This document shows, one piece after another, positions 1-6,665 of a stretch of DNA of 14,573 bases; position 1 is the stretch's first letter, and every line of letters starts with the position of its first letter. A model generated the notes under the pieces. That model saw only the letters and a program-made list of their open reading frames with translations, ran no database searches and had not been told where the DNA came from. Origin of the DNA: Deltaproteobacteria bacterium (lineage in GTDB: Bacteria; Desulfobacterota; DSM-4660; Desulfatiglandales; B25-G16). The stretch is from assembly GCA_003646875.1 (NCBI GenBank), contig QMLT01000016.1:1-14573 (forward strand), in the 5' to 3' direction. The position numbers and the translations under genes are program-made.

Positions 1-399
1 GCAATGCTTCTACCGTCTGGCTCAGGGGGAAAGGTGATAATCATAGACCTGAAAGACCGTCCCGGTTTGGGCGCCGGCCCCGGCATTCTGGTGGGTGTAA
101 AAAAGCAGGATATCGATAATGAAAATTTGGGAGGCACATATCATTTTAATGATGACGACGGGGGTTACGGAGACGTCAAGGTGGACAACACAAATGATAG
201 CTGGACTGGGACACACTATGATTCTAATGGAAATCCCACGCCGATTAGCGGAAGCATCGCCAGAAACGAGCCTTGGAACGGCTGGCTTACTGACAGTAAC
301 AATAACCTCATCCTCATCCTTCCGAGTGACGGCGTCTGGTTCCAGACGGCAGATTTCCCTAATCATAATTGGATTACCATGGGAGGCGCTATACCATAA
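1..399 (+). CDS. 3' end of a probable secreted protein of unknown function (5' truncated by the window)
   Basis: The reading frame is open from the first base (GCA, then ATG at 4) to a TAA at 397-399, so the gene most likely begins outside the window and the ATG at 4 is probably internal. About 132 residues are visible. They are rich in Gly, Asn, Asp, Thr and Trp with alternating hydrophobic positions (for example GGTYHF, DDDGGYGDVKV, NDSWTGTHYD, WITMGGAIP), which is typical of extracellular beta-rich domains. I do not recognise the family. The opposite strand is also open (22-465) but gives a protein with no recognisable features, and a hairpin terminator follows the plus-strand stop, so the plus strand is preferred. 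The gene is convergent with the decayed genes to its right. Confidence 0.55.
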   Translation, partial: AMLLPSGSGGKVIIIDLKDRPGLGAGPGILVGVKKQDIDNENLGGTYHFNDDDGGYGDVKVDNTNDSWTGTHYDSNGNPTPISGSIARNEPWNGWLTDSNNNLILILPSDGVWFQTADFPNHNWITMGGAIP

Positions 400-421
400 T
401 TCGATGAGAAGATCGAGACAA

Positions 422-451
422 GGGGCCAGGGAATAATTCCCGGCCCGTTTG
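422..451 (+). terminator. Rho-independent terminator of the plus-strand gene
   Basis: GGGCC (423-427) pairs with GGCCC (442-446), and GGGAA (429-433) pairs with TTCCC (437-441). There is a one-base bulge (A428) and a TAA loop. GTTTGTT follows. The hairpin begins about 23 nt after the stop codon at 399. The T tract is short and interrupted, so efficiency is uncertain, but placement and orientation fit. Confidence 0.6.
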
Positions 452-570
452 TTAAATAAACACAATATTACCTGAGGAAAACAATGAATAGATCAAACAT
501 TATTCTAATTCTCCCGTAACCATGCAGGCGGCCATCTAAAGGCACAATGGCCTAGAAAAGATAGCCGTTT

Positions 571-848
571 TTACACCTCTATATCCCCGTAAACAGCCCC
601 CATCATAAGATCCGCCCCTGAACAGGGACTCATCTAAATCGCTGCTCGTGTGTATACAAGATAGAGTGGTTTCCATTTCCTCTTTGTTCATCTTTCCTTT
701 ATTAACATGGCTATCCAAGAAAAATCTTATGTTATTTAATCCCTTCCCTACCAGCGCAGGCGATACATCCACCATACCTTCCGATAGGTGTCCGTGCCCC
801 AGTGACAATGACAATGTTTTTCAATTGCGAGTTCCTTGAATTTATCAT
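571..848 (-). pseudogene. Deletion scar joining a thiolase 5' end to a 3-hydroxyacyl-CoA dehydrogenase fragment
   Basis: An ATG at 848-846, preceded by an AAGGGA-type ribosome site, starts a frame reading NIVIVTGARTPIGRYGG by codon 27. This is the N-terminal signature of acetyl-CoA acetyltransferases (V-I-V-x-A-A-R-T-P-I-G-R-F-G-G). At about 770-775 homology switches, in another frame, to VDVSPALVGKGLNNIRFF and KGKMNKEEM...SSDLDES (772 to about 620). This matches the stretch after the Rossmann nucleotide-binding motif of 3-hydroxyacyl-CoA dehydrogenases (VDVSEE.LEKG...KGKMT.EE). A one-base frame change near 618 restores GADLMMGAVYGDIEV (compare GADLVIEAVFEDLEVKK), which ends at a TAA at 573-571; similar residues (KRLSFLG) continue to about 550. 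The thiolase body and the dehydrogenase start, including its GxGxxG motif, are missing, as expected from one deletion across two adjacent genes. No functional product is expected. Family identities come from motif recall, not a search. Confidence 0.75.
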
Positions 849-899
849 TATAATCCCTTTTTCTGCCTCTCGCCGTACTCCACTCCGAATTCTCATGGC

Positions 900-939
900 A
901 TCTTATTATTACAATTAATAAGATCGTACAATTATCTTA
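900..939. promoter_or_regulatory. Cluster of three inverted ATCTTA half-sites, possible operator
   Basis: ATCTTATTA (900-908) is a perfect inverted repeat of TAATAAGAT (916-924) with a 7-nt spacer. TAAGAT (919-924) is in turn inverted against ATCTTA (934-939). Three half-sites in alternating orientation lie about 50-90 bp upstream of the start codon of the thiolase remnant. The layout resembles a repressor operator array, but the very AT-rich context could produce such repeats by chance. No regulator gene is nearby. Confidence 0.3.
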
Positions 940-1277
940 CCTCTTATATGCCTTCTTTTCAGTTACTTTTTAAAGACACATACAGATTCCTTCAAGGTCA
1001 AAATGGTCTTAAAAAGACATGATAATGATATGCTCCTTGGTTAGGGCCAAAACTTAGATAAAGGATGATTCTCAACTGCCCTTGTGCAGGATGCCTGATA
1101 GCTGTAACGATGATGTATGGCCTGAGTTAATCCTGAGGTTAACAAACGATTTGTAGTGAGAGACTTGCTGAATGAAGAACCCTTCATAGGCTAAATGAGC
1201 GGTATACATAACATATACCCTCGTTTATCCGCCTTTATTTGTGGCGGATTACCATAAATATAGCTTATTCTTTTTTT

Positions 1278-1312
1278 CCTGCCAGCCCGCCATCTTTTTG
1301 GAGGGACAGGCT
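1278..1312. repeat. GC-rich imperfect palindrome, putative dispersed intergenic repeat (copy 1)
   Basis: CCTGCCAGCCCGCC and GGAGGGACAGG face each other across an ATCTTTTT loop. The ends (CCTGCC / GACAGG) resemble those of the elements at about 8370-8422 and 14312-14360, suggesting a degenerate family of short palindromic repeats built on CCTGCCTGTCC. The T tract lies before the hairpin on the plus strand and becomes an A tract after it on the minus strand, so it is not a standard terminator for either direction. Confidence 0.4.
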
Positions 1313-1395
1313 GAATACTGGGCCCTTATATTCTTAACTAAAAGCTATGCGGATATTAACCGCTTTAGGCGAAGCAAGAAATGGCTACTGTAAGA

Positions 1396-3054
1396 TTACG
1401 CTTCCTTCTTCTCGATTCTTCTTCGCTCCTCATCCCTTACTTCTCTTCTCAAGAGCTTTCCTACCTTTGATTTTGGAAGCATATCTCTAAACTCTATATA
1501 TTGAGGAACCTTATAAGGAGCGAGCCTTTCCCTACACCATTTAGTCAACTCAGCGCCCCCTACCCCCCTTGCATCCTCTTTCAGCACTACTATTGCCTTT
1601 ATCCTTTCCCCAACCTTAAGATCTGGAACCCCGATAACACAGGCGCCGATGACAGTGGGATGGTCTTGGAGTACTGCCTCTACCTCAGATGCAGATACCC
1701 TGTAGGCCTTGTGCTTAATGATATCCGCTGACCGCTCCACATAAACCAGTTGACCGTCTGTATCCTGAAAGACAAAATCGCTCATCCTGTAATATATCTT
1801 GTCATTGAGCTTTACGTAGGAATATTTAGTTTCCTCCGGTTTATTCCAATATTCCTTCACGGTATAAGGTGATGTCACCAACAGTTCCCCACTCTCTCCA
1901 GGCGGAACAGGTTTCAGTGTTTCCGGATCCACAACAATGCATTCTCTGCTCTTTATGGGAAGTCCAACGGTATTGGCCCTGGGTTCCTTGTCTATCCGGC
2001 TGTAGGTAACATGGCCAGCCTCTGTAGACCCATAAACCTGATAAATAGGTATTCCAAATCGCTCCCTCCACCGGTTGAAGACCTCGACGGGCAAAACGTC
2101 CCCGCCACAATAGCAATAGGTCAAGGAACTCAGGTCATAGTAATCGAGGCGGTCATTTTCCAGTATCATTCGGTAGAGGGCAGGGACACCTAAAAGCCAG
2201 CGTGCCCTGTGACGCTCTATGGTTTCAAGAATGGCATCTACCTGGGGTACCGGCATAAGCAATGTGGCATTGCCTTTGTTAAGCCCAATAGCCATAAAAA
2301 GCCCAAGCGCCATAATATGGAAAAGGGGATTGACCGCTATATATACATCCTCTCCTTCCTTCAGATAACCTCCTGCCACGTCTTCCGTCACATCATTGAC
2401 ATAGGATGTCATACCAATGTGATTGCCCGGCACCCCCTTTGGGAAACCGGTGGTCCCTCCAGTGTAGAGGATATAAGAGAGATCCTTCCATGGGTCCAGC
2501 TTTACCTGTGATTTCAGGGCTGGATGCTTTAAAAGGGATCTGAAGGGATACACCCGTCTGTCCCGACCTACTTTGCCATGGGGGATCTTGTCAAATAGTA
2601 CCCCCAGATATCTTTTCCAAAATGGAAGAAGGTCCACCAGATTGGTGACAATGGCCCTTTTGAGCCCTGTCCTTGCAAAGACCTCCTTGACATAGCAAAA
2701 GTTTGTGTCCAGGCAAATGATCGTCTCAGTGCCCGAGTCCTTGATCATATATTCGATCTCAAAAGAGGTGTAGATTGGAGAGACAGGTACAATCACTGCA
2801 CCGATCTTCTGGATACCAAGAAAAGCGATAACCCACTGAATACAATTGGAGATATAGATCATGACCCGGTCGCCCTTCTTGACACCCATGTCAACCAGGG
2901 AACCGGCAAAGCGTTCACTCAACTCCTTCAGCTTTGAGTACGAAAATCGCTCTCCCAGATAAAGGACTGCGGTTCGGTCTGGATAGCGCTCACACATCCG
3001 GTCGAATCTGCTAAAGGTCGAATCCTTCTCCCATGCTTCATGATTTATATTCAT
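1396..3054 (-). CDS. Acyl-CoA synthetase (AMP-forming, class I adenylate-forming enzyme)
   Basis: It is predicted to activate a carboxylic acid to its CoA thioester through an acyl-adenylate. At 552 residues it is full length for the family. Visible motifs are the phosphate-binding loop YTGGTTGFPKG (197-207), the adenine-binding YGSTEAG (341-347), YYRMSDF (421-427, ribose-contacting Asp426), the hinge RSADIIKHKAYRVSASEVE (441-459) and the C-terminal PKSKVGK with the expected adenylation lysine Lys533. The hinge has Ala450 where glycine is usual. No signal peptide is visible, so it is cytoplasmic. AAGGAG (3066-3071) lies 11 nt before the ATG. It starts 88 bp after livF and is probably the last intact gene of the importer operon, so its substrate may be what the importer brings in. 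Chain length or aromatic specificity cannot be read from the sequence. Confidence 0.9.
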   Translation of the reverse strand: MNINHEAWEKDSTFSRFDRMCERYPDRTAVLYLGERFSYSKLKELSERFAGSLVDMGVKKGDRVMIYISNCIQWVIAFLGIQKIGAVIVPVSPIYTSFEIEYMIKDSGTETIICLDTNFCYVKEVFARTGLKRAIVTNLVDLLPFWKRYLGVLFDKIPHGKVGRDRRVYPFRSLLKHPALKSQVKLDPWKDLSYILYTGGTTGFPKGVPGNHIGMTSYVNDVTEDVAGGYLKEGEDVYIAVNPLFHIMALGLFMAIGLNKGNATLLMPVPQVDAILETIERHRARWLLGVPALYRMILENDRLDYYDLSSLTYCYCGGDVLPVEVFNRWRERFGIPIYQVYGSTEAGHVTYSRIDKEPRANTVGLPIKSRECIVVDPETLKPVPPGESGELLVTSPYTVKEYWNKPEETKYSYVKLNDKIYYRMSDFVFQDTDGQLVYVERSADIIKHKAYRVSASEVEAVLQDHPTVIGACVIGVPDLKVGERIKAIVVLKEDARGVGGAELTKWCRERLAPYKVPQYIEFRDMLPKSKVGKLLRREVRDEERRRIEKKEA

Positions 3055-3142
3055 AATATGTAAAACTCCTTGTCATGGAAGTTGCCTGTTGTCAGTGTTC
3101 AGCAGGGCCTTCTAAAAAATACCACGGGTAATATAACAGGCA

Positions 3143-3895
3143 TCATTCTTCAACTCCAAAATAGGCTGAACGGACATCAGGGTTGTGCAATAGCTCCTCT
3201 CGCGTTCCCTCGAGCACAGCAGCCCCATTTTCAAGAATGAATGCATAATCCACGATGGGTAGAACCGGTCGAGCATACTGCTCGGTTACAATAATGGAGA
3301 TTCGCCTTTCATCACGGATCTCTTTGATTGAACGAACCAGCAAGACTTGAATGAGAGGGCTCAGACCCAGAAGCGGTTCATCCAGAAGCAAAAGGCTGGG
3401 TTGGGCCATGAGCGCCCGGCCAATGGCCAGCATCTGCTGCTCTCCCCCGCTTAAAAAACCACCTTCCCTTTTCTTGATCTTTTTCAAGGCTGGAAATATC
3501 CTGAAGACATACGCTAAACTCTCTTTTGCCTGGGATGGCGAGGCCAAGTAACCACCAATACGCAGATTTTCCAAAACACTGCTCTCTGGAAAGATCCTGC
3601 GCCTCTCGGGGCAAAGAATAACTCCTCTTCTCGCTCTCTTGCTGGGTTTAAGCCCCATGATGTCTTGTCCTAAATAGTGTATCTCTCCAAGCACGGTAAT
3701 TCGCTCACCACCAGCCATATTTTCCTTCTTCTGAATATCCTCCATGATACCAGAGAGGGTATACATGAGGGTGGATTTTCCGGCGCTATTGGCGCCAAAC
3801 ACACCCACAATTTGTTTGTCCTCACATTTGATGCTAACATTATTGAGGGCCAGCATATTTTCGTAGAAGACCATCAGGCCTGTAGCCTCAAGCAT
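3143..3895 (-). CDS. livF: Branched-chain-type ABC importer, ATP-binding protein LivF
   Basis: This is one of the two cytoplasmic ATPases that power the LivHM channel. The 250-residue protein has Walker A GANSAGKST (34-42), the LivF-type Q-loop region CPERRRIFPE (95-104), signature LSGGEQQML (148-156), Walker B with Asp172-Glu173 (LLLLDEP), and TEQ (204-206) where LivF proteins carry Gln instead of the switch His. About ten extra residues lie between Walker A and the Q-loop (around 52-66) compared with the usual LivF. The ATG overlaps the end of livG by 8 nt, and AGGAGG (3905-3910) sits 9 nt upstream, so the start is firm. Translation is probably coupled to livG. The substrate is not set by this subunit. 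Confidence 0.93.
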   Translation of the reverse strand: MLEATGLMVFYENMLALNNVSIKCEDKQIVGVFGANSAGKSTLMYTLSGIMEDIQKKENMAGGERITVLGEIHYLGQDIMGLKPSKRARRGVILCPERRRIFPESSVLENLRIGGYLASPSQAKESLAYVFRIFPALKKIKKREGGFLSGGEQQMLAIGRALMAQPSLLLLDEPLLGLSPLIQVLLVRSIKEIRDERRISIIVTEQYARPVLPIVDYAFILENGAAVLEGTREELLHNPDVRSAYFGVEE

Positions 3896-4676
3896 GACTC
3901 ATAACCTCCTCGGCCTTCTCTGATCCGAAATAGACCTCTTTTACCTTCTCATCGGCCATGACTTCCTCAGGGGTCCCCTCAATCACCTTCTCCCCGAAGT
4001 TTAATACGAGAATTCGGTTTGAGACCCGGAACAGTTCCCTTAATCGATGCTCGATCATAATCAATGTAATACCATCCATCTGTAGCCGCTCTATGAGGGG
4101 AACCATGCTTGCAATTTCACTCATGCTCAGTCCTGAGAAAATCTCATCACAGATGATAATCTCTGGCTTCAAAGCCAGACAGCGGGCAAGCTCAAGACGT
4201 TTCAGATAACCGGTGGGCAGGGTGGAGGCAATTTTATAAGGGACAAATGAATCCCGCTCAAAACCAATCTCTTCCAAAATATCAATGCCTACTGTATCTC
4301 GATCCCCCAGTTTACCGCCCCCTCTCCATCCTCCGGTTCGTTTTGCCCGAGGTGAAAATAGGGGTATCACCAGATTCTTATAGCAAGGCAGGGAGTAATA
4401 GGGTCGCATGATCTGAAAAGTGCGGGTAATTCCCATGTCTGCAATCTTGTGCGCTGGCCTGCCAGTGATATTCTTCCCCCGGAAAAGAACCTTTCCGGAG
4501 GTCACATTGATGAACCCAGTAACGCAGTTGATTAAGGTAGTCTTGCCGGAACCATTAGGGCCAATTATACCTAATATTTCTTTCTCAAAGATATCAAAAG
4601 TTACCCCGTTCACTGCTATAACCCCACCAAAGGCCTTGGTTACCTCCTGTACTTGAAGGATAGGCTGATTGCTCAT
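3888..4676 (-). CDS. livG: Branched-chain-type ABC importer, ATP-binding protein LivG
   Basis: This is the second cytoplasmic ATPase of the importer. Residue numbers here count from the upstream GTG at 4688: Walker A GPNGSGKTT (43-51), Q-loop TRTFQ (88-92), Walker B IIICDE (177-182) and switch His214 (MIEH). The ABC signature is unusual: LPTGYLKR (157-164) replaces the common LSYGQQRR/LSGGQ form, and Ile183 follows the Walker B Glu where Pro is typical. I prefer the ATG at 4676 (262 residues) to the GTG at 4688. It makes an ATGA overlap with the livM stop and has AGGTGG (4686-4691) 9 nt upstream, whereas the GTG lies inside that ribosome site. The 3' end overlaps livF by 8 nt. Confidence 0.92.
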   Translation of the reverse strand: MSNQPILQVQEVTKAFGGVIAVNGVTFDIFEKEILGIIGPNGSGKTTLINCVTGFINVTSGKVLFRGKNITGRPAHKIADMGITRTFQIMRPYYSLPCYKNLVIPLFSPRAKRTGGWRGGGKLGDRDTVGIDILEEIGFERDSFVPYKIASTLPTGYLKRLELARCLALKPEIIICDEIFSGLSMSEIASMVPLIERLQMDGITLIMIEHRLRELFRVSNRILVLNFGEKVIEGTPEEVMADEKVKEVYFGSEKAEEVMSHA

Positions 4677-5686
4677 ATCTTGACCCACCTTTCAAACTGA
4701 TGATATTTCCGCTGACCATACACCATGATCCCCTCACTGCGAAAAACAATAAATGCTACAAGTATCAGGGAGTAAAAGACAATGCGCAATGTTCCGAAAG
4801 CCCGTAATAATTCGGAGATGGGGACCAGAATAAGACACCCTAATACAGGCCCCACAAGAGTACCGGCTCCGCCGATGACCGTGGCCGCAATAGGAAGAAT
4901 GGAAAAATCCAGGGCAAGCAGCGAGATACCGGACCACATATAGATATGCACAAGAGAGGCCCCTCCCATGCACCCCATTGCCGAGGCTATGAAAACGGCA
5001 ACAGCCTTATAAAAGGTAATGCTCATGCCCGAGGCCCTAACTGCCTGGTCATTGTCCTTTACGGCACGGAAAACCAGGCCAATATCCAGGTTGACCAGCC
5101 GTCTTGCTCCAAAGAGAAAGAGAAGCACCATTAAGATGACAAAATATTGCTCTACCCAGCGGTTGCCAAAACTCTCTATCCCCATAATTCCATCTGTACC
5201 CCCCAGAATATCCAGGGCCTCGATGACCCGCGCCAGCGCCAGGGGATACATAAGACTCACAATTGCAAAGTATACCCCCCGCAATGGAAGACAAGGGAGT
5301 AGAAACAGGGTGCAGATGCCTGCCCCTACTACGGTGGCAATAGGAATGGTCAAAAGAGGTGGCATACCAAAATAGGTATTCATGATGGCGGCGAGATAAC
5401 CACCCACCCCAATGAACAACGCTCCACCCAGGGAAACAAGCCCAACAAAATGTGCCAAAAAATCAAAGCTCATGGCAAGCAGAGCATAAATACACACGAT
5501 GGAAATGACCCGCTGCCAGTACATGCTGGGCATAATGAAAGGAAGGGTCAGCATTCCCACAATCAGCACGAGCCGGGGCAGGGTAAGATATGACAACTCG
5601 CGCCAGGACATCAGGGCATAAAGCCCATCCGTGCGAACCTTGATACCTCGGTCAAGTCTTTCCTTTCGACGTTGCTCGATATTCAC
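4673..5686 (-). CDS. livM: Branched-chain-type ABC importer, permease LivM
   Basis: This inner-membrane permease is expected to form the translocation pore with LivH. The 337 residues carry about eight to ten hydrophobic segments from residue 36 onward, after a charged cytoplasmic N-terminus (NIEQRRKERLDRG). Family landmarks are GGTDGIMGI (162-170) and the ATPase-coupling loop RAVKDNDQAVRASG (207-220), followed by the Gly/Ala-rich AMGCMGGAS segment. The start is a GTG only 2 bp after the livH stop, with AAAGGG (5694-5699) 7 nt upstream. The stop shares an ATGA with livG. Length and motifs are normal for the family and nothing suggests loss of function. Confidence 0.93.
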   Translation of the reverse strand: MNIEQRRKERLDRGIKVRTDGLYALMSWRELSYLTLPRLVLIVGMLTLPFIMPSMYWQRVISIVCIYALLAMSFDFLAHFVGLVSLGGALFIGVGGYLAAIMNTYFGMPPLLTIPIATVVGAGICTLFLLPCLPLRGVYFAIVSLMYPLALARVIEALDILGGTDGIMGIESFGNRWVEQYFVILMVLLFLFGARRLVNLDIGLVFRAVKDNDQAVRASGMSITFYKAVAVFIASAMGCMGGASLVHIYMWSGISLLALDFSILPIAATVIGGAGTLVGPVLGCLILVPISELLRAFGTLRIVFYSLILVAFIVFRSEGIMVYGQRKYHQFERWVKI

Positions 5687-5688
5687 GC

Positions 5689-6555
5689 CTAAACCCTTTC
5701 TTCTAACTCCTTTTGTTTACCAAAGAGCCCGGAAGGCCTCAGGATAAGAGTCAGAATGATGGCCAGCAGGGCTACCACCATCTGAAAGTGAGACCCCAAA
5801 TAGACTGTGGTTAGAATCTGGGCAAACCCGATGAGAAAAGCGGCTAACACAGCACCCATCCAACTTCCCAACCCCCCCACGATACAGACAGCAATAGCCT
5901 GGATCAAAACATCATACCCTTTTTCCACTACGATGTTCCCCAGGGGGAGCAAGACAATGCCAGCCAGACCCGCAAGCATGCCGCCAGCGGCCATGGCTAC
6001 CAATGCCATGATATCGGAGTCTATTCCCAACATAAGTACCGCGCGTTCATCCTGAGCCATCCCCCGCAGAGCCAGCCCAATCCGCGTATAATGTGTAAAC
6101 AGCCAGAGTAAGATAACCACAGCCCCACCGATTGCAACCACTAAAAGCCTATGCAGGTCAACAGGAACATCCCCTATATTTATAGTCCCTTCAATGAAAA
6201 CGGGCAGGGTATAGGTGGTCCCTTTGAACCCCCCCCAGCGCAGTCCCTCCAGGATCGCCAATCCGATGGCATAGGAGGCAATTATCTCCGAAATGGCCAT
6301 TCCCCGGACACGAATGAGTGCAAATTGATAAATAAGGGCGCTAACCACACCAATGATAATCAGGGCCAGGACAATGCTGATGAGGTAATTGAGTCCCAGG
6401 GTGCGCAATAAGCTCCACGTAATGAAGCCGGTTATCACGTAGAGGGCCCCATGAGCAAAATTTGGCACACGGCTGATCCCGTACACCAGGGCAAAGCCTA
6501 ATGCCATTAAGGCCAGTGCAATACTATTGATGATACCGTAGATAAGAATATCCAT
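5689..6555 (-). CDS. livH: Branched-chain-type ABC importer, permease LivH
   Basis: This is the partner permease of LivM. At 288 residues it has the usual LivH length and about eight hydrophobic segments. Landmarks are YGISRVPNFAHGALY (25-39, the family's N-F-A-H-G motif), the coupling loop TRIGLALRGMAQDERAVLML (157-176), VGGLGSWMGAVLAA (216-229) and the C-terminal LRPSGLFGK (272-280). No clear ribosome site precedes the ATG (the upstream bases are AT-rich), unlike the other genes of the operon. The gene follows livK after 110 bp that hold a heptamer-repeat hairpin, so it may be expressed less than the binding protein. It is tightly linked to livM (2 bp). Confidence 0.93.
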   Translation of the reverse strand: MDILIYGIINSIALALMALGFALVYGISRVPNFAHGALYVITGFITWSLLRTLGLNYLISIVLALIIIGVVSALIYQFALIRVRGMAISEIIASYAIGLAILEGLRWGGFKGTTYTLPVFIEGTINIGDVPVDLHRLLVVAIGGAVVILLWLFTHYTRIGLALRGMAQDERAVLMLGIDSDIMALVAMAAGGMLAGLAGIVLLPLGNIVVEKGYDVLIQAIAVCIVGGLGSWMGAVLAAFLIGFAQILTTVYLGSHFQMVVALLAIILTLILRPSGLFGKQKELEERV

Positions 6556-6604
6556 AATAATGTTTACACTATATTAGAAGATCCTGAATGAGGAAACAGT
6601 GAGA

Positions 6605-6654
6605 GTCGCGAGTTACGAGTTTTAAATCTCCATCACACTCAACCCGTAACCCGA
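6605..6654. repeat. Degenerate heptamer repeats forming an inverted pair in the livK-livH gap
   Basis: Heptamers GTCGCGA, GTTACGA and GTTTTAA (6605-6625) face AACCCGT and AACCCGA (6641-6654). The two sets are reverse-complement versions of one unit (AACYCGT-like). GTTACGAGTT (6612-6621) pairs with AACCCGTAAC (6641-6650) at 9 of 10 positions across a 19-nt loop. A hairpin here in the transcript could partly terminate it or stabilise the livK end, a common device for making more binding protein than permease. That role is inferred; there is no T tract. Confidence 0.5.
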
Positions 6655-6665
6655 AACATTAAATT

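Larger units (their letters stand above)
849..1395. other. Non-coding stretch between the acyl-CoA ligase stop and the thiolase remnant
   Basis: I see no intact gene here. Contents visible by eye are the half-site cluster at 900-939, a perfect 7-bp inverted repeat ATCCGCC/GGCGGAT (1227-1233 and 1243-1249), a GGTATA/TATACC inverted repeat at 1201-1219, a GC-rich imperfect palindrome at 1278-1312, and a short GCGG/CCGC hairpin (1349-1363) that could weakly end the ligase transcript. Translations of 1000-1200 on either strand gave nothing I recognise. The stretch may contain further decayed sequence from the same operon. Confidence 0.5.

Noticed and set aside
22..465. 147-codon minus-strand open frame opposite the left-edge gene
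   Set aside because: Its product has no recognisable motif or signal, no good ribosome site was seen, and the plus-strand frame has both plausible composition and a terminator after it.
536..814. 92-codon minus-strand ORF taken as a small protein gene
   Set aside because: Its middle matches a 3-hydroxyacyl-CoA dehydrogenase, its start lies inside thiolase codons read in another frame, and its end is past a frameshift. It is a fossil, not a gene.
648..839. 63-codon plus-strand ORF
   Set aside because: It lies antisense to the thiolase/dehydrogenase remnant, which explains the open frame.
1227..1249. ATCCGCC/GGCGGAT inverted repeat as terminator of the ligase transcript
   Set aside because: No T tract follows on the minus strand and it lies about 150 nt after the stop; kept only as an unexplained palindrome.
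2209..2511. 100-codon plus-strand ORF inside the ligase
   Set aside because: Shadow of the ligase coding sequence; no domain or ribosome site.
5019..5375. 118-codon plus-strand ORF inside livM
   Set aside because: Antisense shadow of a membrane protein gene; Ser/Arg/Pro-rich product typical of such shadows.
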